A model generated the notes under the pieces. That model searched no databases, was not told the DNA's origin, and saw nothing but the letters and a program-made list of their open reading frames with translations. A DNA stretch of 52,036 nucleotides from Rhodobacteraceae bacterium UBA1943. GTDB taxonomy: Bacteria; Pseudomonadota; Alphaproteobacteria; Rhodobacterales; Rhodobacteraceae. Positions 17,074 to 25,700 of this stretch are shown piece after piece. Position 1 is the first letter of the stretch. Each line of letters opens with the position of its first letter. The translations under genes were made by a program, and so were the position numbers. Location: positions 9,226 through 61,261 of the forward strand of contig DDEX01000094.1 in assembly GCA_002336845.1 (NCBI GenBank). The letters are read 5' to 3'.

Positions 17074-19452
17074 ATGCCGAAGGATTACGGGATTGGCGCG
17101 TCCTCGAAGCGCCGCGAAGATGTTCGCTTCCTGACCGGGCGGGGGCAATATACCGATGACCTGTCGATCCAGGGCCAGGCCCATGCGGTCATGGTGCGGT
17201 CAAACGTGGCGCATGGAAAGATCGTGTCCATCGACACCTCGGCTGCTGCTGCGATGCCGGGGGTTCTGGCGGTGTTCACCGGCGAGGATTTCAAGGATGT
17301 CGGCGGCAACCCGGCAGGCTGGCTGATCAAGTCGCGCAATGGCGAGCCGATGCGAGAGCCGAAGCGCCCGGTTCTGGCCCATGGCAAGGTGCGCCATGTG
17401 GGCGATGCCTATGCAGCCGTGATCGCCGAGACCTATGAGCAGGCCAAGGCGGCGGCGCAACAACTGGCCGATGACACGGTGATCGACGAACTGCCCGCCA
17501 TCATCGACATGAAGGCGGCGGCGGCGGATGCCAGCAACCGTGTTCACGATGAAATCCCGGACAACATCTGCTTTGACTGGGGCTGGATCGAGGATAACCG
17601 CGCGGCCACGGATGCCGTATTCAAATCGGCCCCCCATGTCACCACGCTGGAACTGGTGAACAACCGCCTTGTGCCGAACGCGATGGAACCGCGCGCCAGC
17701 ATTGGCGAATATTTCCCCGGCACCGGCGATTACAAGCTGACGACCACCAGCCAGAACCCGCATCTGACGCGCCTTCTGGTGGCGGCCTTTGTTATGGGCA
17801 TCCCGGAAAACAAGCTGACCGTGGTGGCGCCCGATGTGGGCGGCGGCTTCGGGTCGAAGATCTACCATTACGGCGAAGAGGCGTTGGTTCTGGCCGCCGC
17901 CAAGAAACTGGCGCGGCCCGTGCGCTGGACGGCGGAACGCAGCGAGTCCTTCCTGTCGGATGCCCATGGCCGCGACCATGTGACCAAGATCGAACTGGCT
18001 TGCGAAAAGGACGGCACCTTCCTGGCCTTCCGCACCGAGACCTATGCCAATGTGGGCGCCTATCTGTCGAACTTCTCGACCGCGACGCCCACCTTTTTGC
18101 ACGGCACGCTGATGGCCGGGCCTTACAAGGTGCCGCATGTCTATGTGAACGTGAAAACCATCTTCACCAATACCGCCCCCGTTGACGCCTATCGCGGCGC
18201 CGGTCGCCCCGAGGCGACCTTCAGCCTGGAGCGGGTGGTGGACAAGATGTGCCGCGAGTTGAACCTGGACCCGTTCGAGGTGCGCAGGAAGAACTTCATC
18301 ACGCCGGATATGTTCCCCTATACCACGCCGGTCGGTCTGGTTTACGACACTGGTAACTATCAGGCGACCCTGGCCAAGGCGATCGAGATTGCCGATGTTG
18401 CGGGCTTTGACAAGCGCGCCACAGAGTCGAAAGCGCGGGGCAAACTGCGTGGGATGGGCCTGAGCACCTGGATCGAGGCTTGCGGCATCGCTCCGTCGCA
18501 TCTTGTGGGCGTGCTGGGCAGCCGCGTCGGTCTTTACGATGCGGCGACGGTGCGGGTGAATGCGACCGGCAACATCAGCGTGATGGTCGGCGCGCACAGC
18601 CACGGGCAGGGGCATGAAACCGTGTTCCCGCAGATCGTGGCCGAACGTCTGGGCGTGCCGGAATCTTCGGTGGAAATCGTCCACGGCGATACCTCGAAAA
18701 TCCCGTTCGGGATGGGGTCTTATGGCTCGCGCAGCTTGGCTGTCTGTGGTGTGGCGATGAACAAGGCCATCGACAAGATCGTGGCCAAGGGCAAGAAGAT
18801 CGCCGCCCACATGCTGGAGGCGTCGGAAGGCGACATCACGTTTGAGGATGGCAAGTTCAGCGTCGCGGGCACCGACAAGGCGAAAACCTTCGGCGAAATC
18901 GCGTTCAGCGCCTATGTGCCGCACAACTACCCCCTGGAAACGCTGGAACCGGGGCTGGAGGAGACGGCGTTCTACGACCCGGCGAACTTCACCTATCCCG
19001 CAGGTGCCTATATCTGCGAGGTGGAGCTGGACCCAGATACCGGCAAGGTGGATGTGGTCGCCTTCCACTGTGCCGACGACTTCGGCAACATCATGAACCC
19101 GATGATCGTGGAAGGTCAGGTGCATGGCGGCGTGGGGCAGGGGATCGGTCAGGCGCTGCTGGAAAACACGGTCTATGATGAAAACGGCCAGCTTCTGACC
19201 GGCAGCTTCATGGATTATGCCATGCCGCGCGCGGCGGACGTGCCTTTCTACAACGTGGATTATTCCTGCCAGACGCCTTGCACCCATAACCCCCTGGGCG
19301 TGAAGGGCTGCGGCGAGGCGGGGGCCATCGGTAGCCCGCCCGCTGTGGTAAATGCGGTGATCGACGCGCTGCATCGCGGTGGGATCACCCATGTCAGCCA
19401 TATCAACATGCCCGTCTCACCCGGTCGGGTGTGGCAGGCGATCAACGGTTAA
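17074..19452 (+). CDS. coxL: Molybdenum hydroxylase large subunit, form II CoxL-like
   Basis: The catalytic subunit (792 residues) binds the molybdenum-molybdopterin cytosine dinucleotide cofactor. The active-site loop is AYRGAGR (residues 372-378), the form II signature; form I CO dehydrogenases have AYXCSFR with the copper-binding cysteine. VVAPDVGGGFGSKIY, GAHSHGQGHETVFPQIVAE and KGCGEAGAIG, with the catalytic Glu748, are the other cofactor loops. The substrate is therefore unproven: form II members include enzymes for substrates other than CO. Two ATGs are adjacent (17071, 17074); the G-rich ribosome site at 17064-17069 spaces better with the second. Confidence 0.94.
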   Translation: MPKDYGIGASSKRREDVRFLTGRGQYTDDLSIQGQAHAVMVRSNVAHGKIVSIDTSAAAAMPGVLAVFTGEDFKDVGGNPAGWLIKSRNGEPMREPKRPVLAHGKVRHVGDAYAAVIAETYEQAKAAAQQLADDTVIDELPAIIDMKAAAADASNRVHDEIPDNICFDWGWIEDNRAATDAVFKSAPHVTTLELVNNRLVPNAMEPRASIGEYFPGTGDYKLTTTSQNPHLTRLLVAAFVMGIPENKLTVVAPDVGGGFGSKIYHYGEEALVLAAAKKLARPVRWTAERSESFLSDAHGRDHVTKIELACEKDGTFLAFRTETYANVGAYLSNFSTATPTFLHGTLMAGPYKVPHVYVNVKTIFTNTAPVDAYRGAGRPEATFSLERVVDKMCRELNLDPFEVRRKNFITPDMFPYTTPVGLVYDTGNYQATLAKAIEIADVAGFDKRATESKARGKLRGMGLSTWIEACGIAPSHLVGVLGSRVGLYDAATVRVNATGNISVMVGAHSHGQGHETVFPQIVAERLGVPESSVEIVHGDTSKIPFGMGSYGSRSLAVCGVAMNKAIDKIVAKGKKIAAHMLEASEGDITFEDGKFSVAGTDKAKTFGEIAFSAYVPHNYPLETLEPGLEETAFYDPANFTYPAGAYICEVELDPDTGKVDVVAFHCADDFGNIMNPMIVEGQVHGGVGQGIGQALLENTVYDENGQLLTGSFMDYAMPRAADVPFYNVDYSCQTPCTHNPLGVKGCGEAGAIGSPPAVVNAVIDALHRGGITHVSHINMPVSPGRVWQAING

Positions 19453-19468
19453 GGTCGAGGGGAAAGCC

Positions 19469-20254
19469 ATGCAGAATTTCGACTTTGTGAAACCTTCGAC
19501 CATCGCCGAGGCGGTCAAGGCGCTCAACTCTGGCGACGCCCAGGCGCTTTCGGGGGGACAAACGCTGATTGCCACGATGAAACAGGGGCTTGCCGGGGCG
19601 GAAACCCTGGTCAGCCTGACCGGCATCGCCGAGATGAAGGGGGTCTCCTCCGCTGGCGGCAAGCTGTCGATCGGGGCGGCGACGCCCCATGCCACGGTGG
19701 CACGAGAGGCGGCTTCGGCCTATCCGGCGCTGGCGAAACTGGCGGGCGGCATCGGCGATCCGCAGGTGCGCAATCGTGGCACCGTCGGCGGCAGCCTTGC
19801 CAACAACGACCCGGCGGCTTGCTATCCTTCGGCTGCGCTGGCCTCTGGTGCCACCATCGTGACCGACCGGCGCGAGATTGCGGCGGATGACTATTTCCAG
19901 GGCCTGTTCGCCACGGCGCTGGAGGAAGGCGAGATCATCACCAAGGTCATCTTCCCGATCCCGGAAAAGGCCGCCTATATCAAGTTCGAACAACCCGCCA
20001 GCCGCTTTGCCCTGACCGGGGTATTCGTCGCGAAATTCGCGGGTGGCGTCCGGGTTGCCGTGACGGGGGCATCGAATGACGGCGTGTTCCGCTGGACGGA
20101 GGCGGAAAAGGCGCTGTCGGCGAACTTTTCACCCACCGCGCTTTCGGGCCTGTCGGTGGATGCGGGCAACATGATCACCGACCTGCACGGCACGGCGGAA
20201 TACCGCGCCAATCTGGTCAAGGTGCTGACCGCGCGGGCGGTCGGCGCTGCCTGA
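19469..20254 (+). CDS. coxM: Molybdenum hydroxylase FAD subunit (CoxM-like)
   Basis: A 261-residue FAD-binding subunit (FAD_binding_5 plus CO_deh_flav_C). The FAD loops are SGGQTLIATMKQG (about residues 31-43) and NRGTVGGSLANNDPAACYPS. The C-terminal domain (about 165-260) ends in the usual YRANLVKVLTARAV. It passes electrons from the FeS subunit to the final acceptor. The frame is open upstream inside coxL, but GAGGGG at 19457-19462 and the conserved FDFVKPSTIAEA start place it at 19469. It is the last gene before a strong hairpin; no coxD/E/F or XdhC-type maturation gene follows in this window. Confidence 0.95.
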   Translation: MQNFDFVKPSTIAEAVKALNSGDAQALSGGQTLIATMKQGLAGAETLVSLTGIAEMKGVSSAGGKLSIGAATPHATVAREAASAYPALAKLAGGIGDPQVRNRGTVGGSLANNDPAACYPSAALASGATIVTDRREIAADDYFQGLFATALEEGEIITKVIFPIPEKAAYIKFEQPASRFALTGVFVAKFAGGVRVAVTGASNDGVFRWTEAEKALSANFSPTALSGLSVDAGNMITDLHGTAEYRANLVKVLTARAVGAA

Positions 20255-20270
20255 TTGATATGCGACGGCG

Positions 20271-20296
20271 AAGGCCCCGAGACCAATCGGGGCCTT
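20271..20296 (+). terminator. Intrinsic terminator after coxM
   Basis: A perfect 10-bp stem (AAGGCCCCGA, 20271-20280, with TCGGGGCCTT, 20287-20296) and a 6-nt loop, 16 nt after the coxM stop. The arm ends in TTTG, so the uridine run is short. It would end the regulator-cox operon. The following gap up to 20441 shows no further gene. Confidence 0.75.
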
Positions 20297-20441
20297 TGTC
20301 ATTGACCCGTCACCCGAATCCGCCAAACTGTCGCAGATACAGGGGGGTTGTCACCCGGCAATCCCCAGATATAGTCAAGGCATTCGGGGCGGACCCCGCC
20401 CTGATGCCAAGGCATGAGGCGAAGGCGGAGTCCCCTGCGGA

Positions 20442-21026
20442 ATGGACGGCGATTTCAGAACTCAGTTTGTGCGTGACCCGGCGGGGCTGAAACAGTTTCC
20501 CGCGCTGGTTTTGAACGCCGATTACCGGCCTCTCAGTTACTATCCACTCAGCCTCTGGCCCTGGCAGGATGCGATCAAGGCGGCGGTGCTGGACCGGGTG
20601 CAGATCGTCGCCGAATACGATCATGTGGTGCGAAGCCAGAGGCAAGAGTTCCGCATACCCTCGGTCGTCGTCCTGAAAGAATTCGTCAAACCCCAGAAGC
20701 GCGTGGCTTTCACGCGCTTCAATCTTTTTCTGCGGGACGAATTCTGTTGCCAGTATTGCGGATCGAAGGGCGATCTGACCTTTGACCATGTGCTGCCGCG
20801 GTCGCGCGGGGGCATCACCAGTTGGGAAAACGTGGTGGCCGCCTGTTCGCCCTGCAACCTGAAGAAAGGGTCCAAGACCCTGCGTCAGGTGGGAATGCAC
20901 CTGAAACGCCCACCCCGCGCGCCAACGACCGAGGAAATGCAGGCCCATGGCCGCCGGTTCCCGCCCAACCATCTGCATGAAAGCTGGATGGACTATCTTT
21001 ATTGGGATGCCGAGCTGGACGCCTGA
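20442..21026 (+). CDS. HNH endonuclease family protein
   Basis: A 194-residue protein with an HNH nuclease core at about 100-145: a zinc pair CQYCG, the catalytic FDHVLPRSRGG, then NVVAACSPCNLKKG with the second cysteine pair. This group of single-domain HNH proteins (ALVLNADYRPLSYYPLSLWP near the N-terminus) is widespread in alphaproteobacterial chromosomes, and its role is not established. There is no phage or restriction gene beside it, so a chromosomal housekeeping or repair role is as likely as a mobile one. The ATG at 20442 follows a moderate AAGGCGGAG site 14 nt upstream. Confidence 0.9.
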   Translation: MDGDFRTQFVRDPAGLKQFPALVLNADYRPLSYYPLSLWPWQDAIKAAVLDRVQIVAEYDHVVRSQRQEFRIPSVVVLKEFVKPQKRVAFTRFNLFLRDEFCCQYCGSKGDLTFDHVLPRSRGGITSWENVVAACSPCNLKKGSKTLRQVGMHLKRPPRAPTTEEMQAHGRRFPPNHLHESWMDYLYWDAELDA

Positions 21027-21106
21027 TTTCGTCATATAATCGTTACAAAACCTTCACATTGCCTTCCGGCCATGCTCTTGTGCACGCATCACAAAGGGGA
21101 TGCGGA

Positions 21107-21793
21107 ATGATTGAGTTGGGGGCGGCGACGATCAATATGGCGGTGGCCGTGGCCTGCGGGGCGCTGATCGGGTCCGAGCGGCAGGTGCGCCAGCGGATGG
21201 CGGGGTTGCGGACCAATGCGCTGGTGGCCTTGGGGGCGGCGGCTTTCGTGACATTTTCCCAACTTGTTCCCAACGATGCCTCGCCCACCCGTGTCGCGGC
21301 GCAGGTGGTTTCCGGCATCGGCTTTCTTGGCGCGGGAATCATCTTTCGTGACGGATTCAACGTGCATGGTTTGAACACGGCCGCGACCTTGTGGTGTTCG
21401 GCCGCGATCGGGGTGGTGGCCGCGATTGGTCGCTGGCCCTATGCGCTGGTCGTCACGGCGCTGGTCGTCTTTATCAATCTGGGGCTGCGGCCCTTCGTGA
21501 AATGGCTCAAGCGGCACACCAATGCCGGGGTTCCGATGGTCAAGGGCTATCGGGTAATCCTGTCCACCGAGCCCGCGAACGAGGCCGTTATGCGGGCAAA
21601 ACTGCTGCACGGGCTGAATGTTGGCGGCCTGCATATCTCGGAAATCGCGGCACAACCGGGCGAGGGCTGCATCGATCTGGCCGTCACCGTCAGCGCTGAA
21701 GGCTTTGCCGAGATGCAGATAGAGCAGACGGTGCAACGTCTTGCCACCGAACCGGGCATCCGCCGGCTGCGCTGGAGTGTGGTTGAAGACTGA
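21107..21793 (+). CDS. MgtC/SapB family membrane protein
   Basis: A 228-residue protein. The N-terminal 140 residues form about four to five membrane segments with the MgtC signatures GALIGSERQVRQRMAGLRTN, QVVSGIGFLGAGIIFRDG and GLNTAATLWCSAAIGV; the C-terminal cytoplasmic part (about 150-228) is an ACT-like domain. MgtC proteins affect magnesium homeostasis and F-ATPase activity in pathogens; in free-living bacteria the role is unclear. The start at 21107 has AGGGGA upstream. A TATAAT hexamer at 21035-21040 lies in the leader, but no matching -35 box is visible. An in-frame extension back into the HNH gene was rejected. Confidence 0.9.
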   Translation: MIELGAATINMAVAVACGALIGSERQVRQRMAGLRTNALVALGAAAFVTFSQLVPNDASPTRVAAQVVSGIGFLGAGIIFRDGFNVHGLNTAATLWCSAAIGVVAAIGRWPYALVVTALVVFINLGLRPFVKWLKRHTNAGVPMVKGYRVILSTEPANEAVMRAKLLHGLNVGGLHISEIAAQPGEGCIDLAVTVSAEGFAEMQIEQTVQRLATEPGIRRLRWSVVED

Positions 21794-21866
21794 TAAGGCC
21801 CACCGCCTTCCCCCCAACCTGCAAGCAGTGCTAGACTTGGCGGCGTCGGGGCGCTAGAAATCCCGC

Positions 21867-21878
21867 GTTAGCGCTAAC
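21867..21878 (+). promoter_or_regulatory. Candidate LacI-family operator upstream of zwf
   Basis: GTTAGCGCTAAC is a perfect 12-bp palindrome with a central CG, the hallmark of LacI-family operators, ending 23 nt before the zwf ATG. LacI-type regulators of sugar and Entner-Doudoroff genes use sites of this shape in alphaproteobacteria. No regulator gene is adjacent, so the assignment rests on sequence shape and position. Confidence 0.5.
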
Positions 21879-21901
21879 AGCGCGCAAGCAGCGAGGATAC
21901 C

Positions 21902-23356
21902 ATGGCCGTCCGAGTCATACCCGTCGATCCCTTTGATCTGGTGATCTTTGGCGGCACCGGCGACCTTGCCCGCCGCAAGATCTTGCCGGGCCTGTACCTG
22001 CGGTTTCAGGCGGGCCAGATGACCGCCGACAGCCGCATTATCGGTGCCGCGCGGGCCGAACTGACCGAAGAGGCGTTTCGCCAGTCGGTCCGCGATTCGA
22101 TCACCGAATTCGTGCCCAAAGCCAAGCAGGAAGAGGCGGTGATTTCTGCCTTCCTGGACCAGATCGGCTATGTCACCATCGACGCCAAGGGCGAGGGTGG
22201 CTGGCCCGCGCTGAAGGCGATGATGCGCCCCGGCGTGGTGCGGGCCTTTTACTTCTCGGTCGCCCCGGCGCTGTTCGGCGATATTGCCGAACGCCTGCAT
22301 TTGCATGGCGTGGCCGATGGTGACAGCCGGATCGTCGTTGAAAAGCCCTTTGGCCGCGACCTCGCCTCGGCCCGCGCGCTGAACGAGGTGCTGGCCCAGC
22401 ATTTCAAGGAAAGCCAGATCTACCGGATCGACCATTATCTTGGGAAAGAGACGGTCCAGAACCTGATGGCCGTGCGGTTCGCCAACATTCTGTTCGAGCC
22501 GATCTGGAAGGCCGAATACATCGACCATGTGCAGATCACCGTGGCCGAAACGGTGGATGTGGCGGGCAGGGGCGCCTATTACGACAAATCGGGCGCGATG
22601 CGCGATATGGTGCAGAACCATATGATGCAGCTTTTGTGCCTGATCGCGATGGAGCCGCCCTATCACTTTGACCCGAACGCCGTGCGCGACGAAAAGCTGA
22701 AGGTGATCCGCGCGCTGGACCCGGTAAAGCCCGATGACATCGTGCGCGGCCAGTACCGCGCCAGCGACAAGGGCGGCGACAGCTATGCCGTCCATTCCGA
22801 AAACCCCGAGACGCGGACCGAAAGCTATATCGCGCTGAAGGTCAATATTTCCAACTGGCGCTGGAAGGGCACGCCTTTCTATCTGCGCACCGGCAAGAAA
22901 TTGCGCGCGCGGTCTTCGGAAATCGCAATCACCTTCCGCGAACCGCCGCATTCGATCTTTGATGATCACACCGGCTGGCGCGAAAACGTGCTGGTCATCC
23001 GCCTTCAACCGAATGAGGGGATGGAGATGATGGTGATGATCAAGGAACCGGGGCCGGGCGGCATGCGGCTGACGCAGGTGCCGCTGGACATGTCGTTCGC
23101 CGATGCGCTTGGGTCAGAGGCGAATGACGTGCCCGATGCCTATGAACGGCTGATCATGGATGTGATCCGTGGCAATCAGACGCTGTTCATGCGCGGCGAT
23201 GAGGTCGAGGCCGCCTGGGCCTGGGCCGACCCGATCATCCAGGGCTGGGAATCGCGGGGCGACAAGCCGCAGCTTTATGATGCAGGATCGTCGGGGCCAG
23301 AGGATGCGCTGATGCTGATGCACCGCGACGGGCGCCGCTGGCGGGACATCCGCTGA
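21902..23356 (+). CDS. zwf: Glucose-6-phosphate 1-dehydrogenase
   Basis: Oxidises glucose-6-phosphate to 6-phosphogluconolactone with NADP+, the first step of the oxidative pentose phosphate and Entner-Doudoroff routes. The 484-residue protein has the dinucleotide-binding VIFGGTGDLARRKILPGLY at the N-terminus, the active-site signature RIDHYLGKE at residues 175-183 and a long C-terminal domain with FYLRTGKKL. GAGGATA precedes the ATG. It starts a three-gene operon with pgl (1-nt overlap) and pgi, and a LacI-type palindrome lies just upstream. Confidence 0.98.
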   Translation: MAVRVIPVDPFDLVIFGGTGDLARRKILPGLYLRFQAGQMTADSRIIGAARAELTEEAFRQSVRDSITEFVPKAKQEEAVISAFLDQIGYVTIDAKGEGGWPALKAMMRPGVVRAFYFSVAPALFGDIAERLHLHGVADGDSRIVVEKPFGRDLASARALNEVLAQHFKESQIYRIDHYLGKETVQNLMAVRFANILFEPIWKAEYIDHVQITVAETVDVAGRGAYYDKSGAMRDMVQNHMMQLLCLIAMEPPYHFDPNAVRDEKLKVIRALDPVKPDDIVRGQYRASDKGGDSYAVHSENPETRTESYIALKVNISNWRWKGTPFYLRTGKKLRARSSEIAITFREPPHSIFDDHTGWRENVLVIRLQPNEGMEMMVMIKEPGPGGMRLTQVPLDMSFADALGSEANDVPDAYERLIMDVIRGNQTLFMRGDEVEAAWAWADPIIQGWESRGDKPQLYDAGSSGPEDALMLMHRDGRRWRDIR

Positions 23357-24027
23357 TGGAATTCCGCGAATACCCCGACCGCGAGTTGATGTTCCTGTCG
23401 CTGGCCAATGACATCGCCAGCCAGTTGGCCGACTTCCTGCGCCGCGATGGCCGGGCCTCATTGTGCGTGCCGGGGGGCACCACGCCGGGGCCGATCTTCG
23501 ATACTTTGTCGGGGGTTGATCTTGACTGGGCCAATGTCTCGGTCTTCCTGAACGATGAACGCTGGGTGCCAGAAACATCCGACCGGTCGAACACCGCACT
23601 GCTGCGCAGCCGCTTGATCCGGGGCAAGGCCAATCAGGCGCGCCTTGTGCCGCTTTATACGCCCGGCGGCACGCCAGAGGAGATGCTGGAGGCGCTGGCC
23701 GACGGCATTCGCCCGCATCTGCCAATCTCGGTTCTGCTTCTGGGCATGGGCAATGACATGCACACCGCGAGCCTGTTTCCCGGTGCCGACCGTCTGGCCG
23801 AGGCGCTGTCGTCGTCTGCGCCGATCCTCTTGCCGATGCGCGCCGAGGCGGCGGTGGAACCGCGCGTGACGCTGACGGTTCCGGCCCTGCGCAGCGCGAT
23901 GAATACCCATGTGCTGATCACCGGCCCCGAAAAGCGCGCGGCGCTGGAACGCGCGCAATCCCTTCCCCCCGAAGAGGCGCCGATCCGTGCGCTTCTTGAT
24001 CTGGCAACCGTGCATTGGGCTGAATGA
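23356..24027 (+). CDS. pgl: 6-phosphogluconolactonase
   Basis: Hydrolyses 6-phosphogluconolactone, the zwf product, to 6-phosphogluconate. The 223 residues show the SOL/DevB family motifs: LCVPGGTTPGPIFDTL, VFLNDERWVPETSDRSN and LLLGMGNDMHTASLFPGAD, then LTVPALRSA near the C-terminus. The ATG shares its A with the zwf TGA, so translation is coupled. It ends 1 nt before the pgi start. Confidence 0.96.
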   Translation: MEFREYPDRELMFLSLANDIASQLADFLRRDGRASLCVPGGTTPGPIFDTLSGVDLDWANVSVFLNDERWVPETSDRSNTALLRSRLIRGKANQARLVPLYTPGGTPEEMLEALADGIRPHLPISVLLLGMGNDMHTASLFPGADRLAEALSSSAPILLPMRAEAAVEPRVTLTVPALRSAMNTHVLITGPEKRAALERAQSLPPEEAPIRALLDLATVHWAE

Positions 24028-24028
24028 G

Positions 24029-25636
24029 ATGACCGACAAGTGGCAAGCGCTGAAAGACCACCACGCCAAGGTTGCCGACCGGCATATCCTTGACCTGTTC
24101 GCTGCCGATAAGAATCGTGCGCATGGGTTTTCGGCGCGTGCCGGGGCGATGCTGTTCGACTATTCCAAGACCAACATCGACACCGAGGGTCGCGACCTGC
24201 TGATCAAACTGGCCGAGGCCTCTGGCGTTGCCGAAAAGCGCGCGGCCATGTTCGCGGGCGACAAGATCAACGACACCGAAGGCCGCGCCGTGCTGCATGT
24301 CGCCCTGCGCGCACCGGAAGGCGAGGTGATCAAGGTTGATGGTCAGGATGTCCTGCCAGAGGTCCGCGCCATTCGTGCCCGCATGGCCGAATTTGCCCGT
24401 CATGTGCGCGACGGCCATTTCAAGGGGCAGGGCGGGCGCATCACCGACGTGGTCAACATCGGCATCGGCGGGTCCGACCTTGGGCCTGCCATGGCCACGC
24501 TGGCCTTGGCACCCTATCATTTCGGGCCGCGCGTGCATTATGTCTCGAACGTCGATGGCGCGCATATCCATGACACGCTGAAGGGGCTGAACCCCGAAAC
24601 TACGCTGGTCATTGTGGCGTCAAAAACCTTCACCACCATCGAGACGATGACCAACGCCGATACGGCGAAACGCTGGATGGCGGCAAAGGTCAAAAACCCC
24701 GGCGAGCAATTCGCCGCCGTGTCCACCGCCGCCGACAAGACTGCCGCCTATGGCATTGATCCATCTCGTGTTTTCGGGTTTGAGGATTGGGTCGGCGGGC
24801 GCTATTCGATGTGGGGGCCGATCGGCCTGTCACTGATGATCGCGGTGGGGCCAGAGGCTTTCGACGACTTCCTCGCCGGGGGCCGCGACATGGACGAACG
24901 CTTCCTCTGGGCGCCGTTCGAGGAAAACCCGGCGGTCATGTTGGCCCTCGTCGGCATCTGGCACAACCAGATCTGCGGCCATGCCACCCGCGCCGTCCTG
25001 CCCTATGATCAGCGCCTGTCGCGTCTGCCCGCCTATCTGCAACAGTTGGAGATGGAATCGAACGGCAAATCGGTCGCCGTCGATGGCAGCCCCCTTGTGG
25101 TCAATTCCGGCCCCGTGGTCTGGGGCGAACCCGGCACCAACGGCCAGCACGCCTTTTACCAGTTGATTCATCAGGGCACCCGCGTCGTGCCGTGCGAATT
25201 TCTTGTGGCGAAAGAGGGTCATGAGCCTGACCTTGCCCACCAGCACCTCCTCCTCGTCTCGAACTGCCTTGCGCAGTCCGAGGCGCTGCTGCGCGGTCGC
25301 AGCCTTGATCAGGCCCGCGCGATCATGGCCAAAAAGGGCGCAACAGGGGCTGAGCTGGAGCGTCAGGCCCGCCACCGCGTGTTCCCCGGCAACCGCCCGA
25401 CCACCACACTGGCCTATCCCAAACTGACGCCTTTCACGCTGGGCCAGATCATCGCCCTTTATGAACACCGGGTGTTCGTGGAAGGTGTGATCCTTGGCAT
25501 CAACTCCTATGACCAATGGGGGGTGGAACTGGGCAAGGAACTGGCACTGGCGCTGCAACCCGTGCTGGAAGGCAAGGCCGACACTGCGGGCAAAGACGGC
25601 TCCACCGCTGCCCTCGTCGCCTATCTCAAGCCCTGA
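24029..25636 (+). CDS. pgi: Glucose-6-phosphate isomerase
   Basis: Interconverts glucose-6-phosphate and fructose-6-phosphate. 535 residues, normal for PGI. Sugar-binding and catalytic motifs include VVNIGIGGSDLGPAMATLAL, FEDWVGGRYSMWGPIGLS (first PGI signature), GEPGTNGQHAFYQLIHQGT with the catalytic histidine region, and the C-terminal signature SYDQWGVELGKELA. The frame is open 14 codons upstream inside pgl, but MTDKWQALKDHH at 24029 is the conserved start and lies one base after the pgl stop. It is followed by hairpin copy C, shared with the convergent gene at 25701. Confidence 0.97.
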   Translation: MTDKWQALKDHHAKVADRHILDLFAADKNRAHGFSARAGAMLFDYSKTNIDTEGRDLLIKLAEASGVAEKRAAMFAGDKINDTEGRAVLHVALRAPEGEVIKVDGQDVLPEVRAIRARMAEFARHVRDGHFKGQGGRITDVVNIGIGGSDLGPAMATLALAPYHFGPRVHYVSNVDGAHIHDTLKGLNPETTLVIVASKTFTTIETMTNADTAKRWMAAKVKNPGEQFAAVSTAADKTAAYGIDPSRVFGFEDWVGGRYSMWGPIGLSLMIAVGPEAFDDFLAGGRDMDERFLWAPFEENPAVMLALVGIWHNQICGHATRAVLPYDQRLSRLPAYLQQLEMESNGKSVAVDGSPLVVNSGPVVWGEPGTNGQHAFYQLIHQGTRVVPCEFLVAKEGHEPDLAHQHLLLVSNCLAQSEALLRGRSLDQARAIMAKKGATGAELERQARHRVFPGNRPTTTLAYPKLTPFTLGQIIALYEHRVFVEGVILGINSYDQWGVELGKELALALQPVLEGKADTAGKDGSTAALVAYLKP

Positions 25637-25638
25637 CC

Positions 25639-25690
25639 TTCATCTTGGCCCAAATATCCTCGGGGGGCGCGGGGGGCGAAGCGCCCCCGC
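25639..25690 (-). repeat. Dispersed hairpin/GGATATTT module, copy C (minus strand)
   Basis: Read on the minus strand: a GC stem (arms about 25681-25690 and 25669-25678, loop TTC) begins 10 nt after the stop of the 25701-27737 gene. It is followed by CCCCCCGAGGATATTTGGGC and a CCAAGATGAAGG tail. The unit fills the gap between convergent pgi and the RACo-like gene, so the hairpin could stop transcription from both sides. Confidence 0.7.
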
Positions 25691-25700
25691 TTCCGCGGCC

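Noticed and set aside
17200..19401. 733-codon minus-strand frame opposite coxL
   Set aside because: Shadow of coxL; no recognisable domain.
17074..19452. Annotation as a true aerobic CO dehydrogenase
   Set aside because: The active-site loop is AYRGAGR (form II), lacking the cysteine that binds copper in form I.
20442..21026. HNH gene as a sign of a mobile element or restriction system
   Set aside because: No methylase, integrase, repeats or GC shift around it; this HNH type is a common chromosomal gene.
21035..21040. TATAAT hexamer before the MgtC-like gene as a sure promoter
   Set aside because: No -35-like sequence at 15-19 nt upstream; a chance match cannot be excluded.
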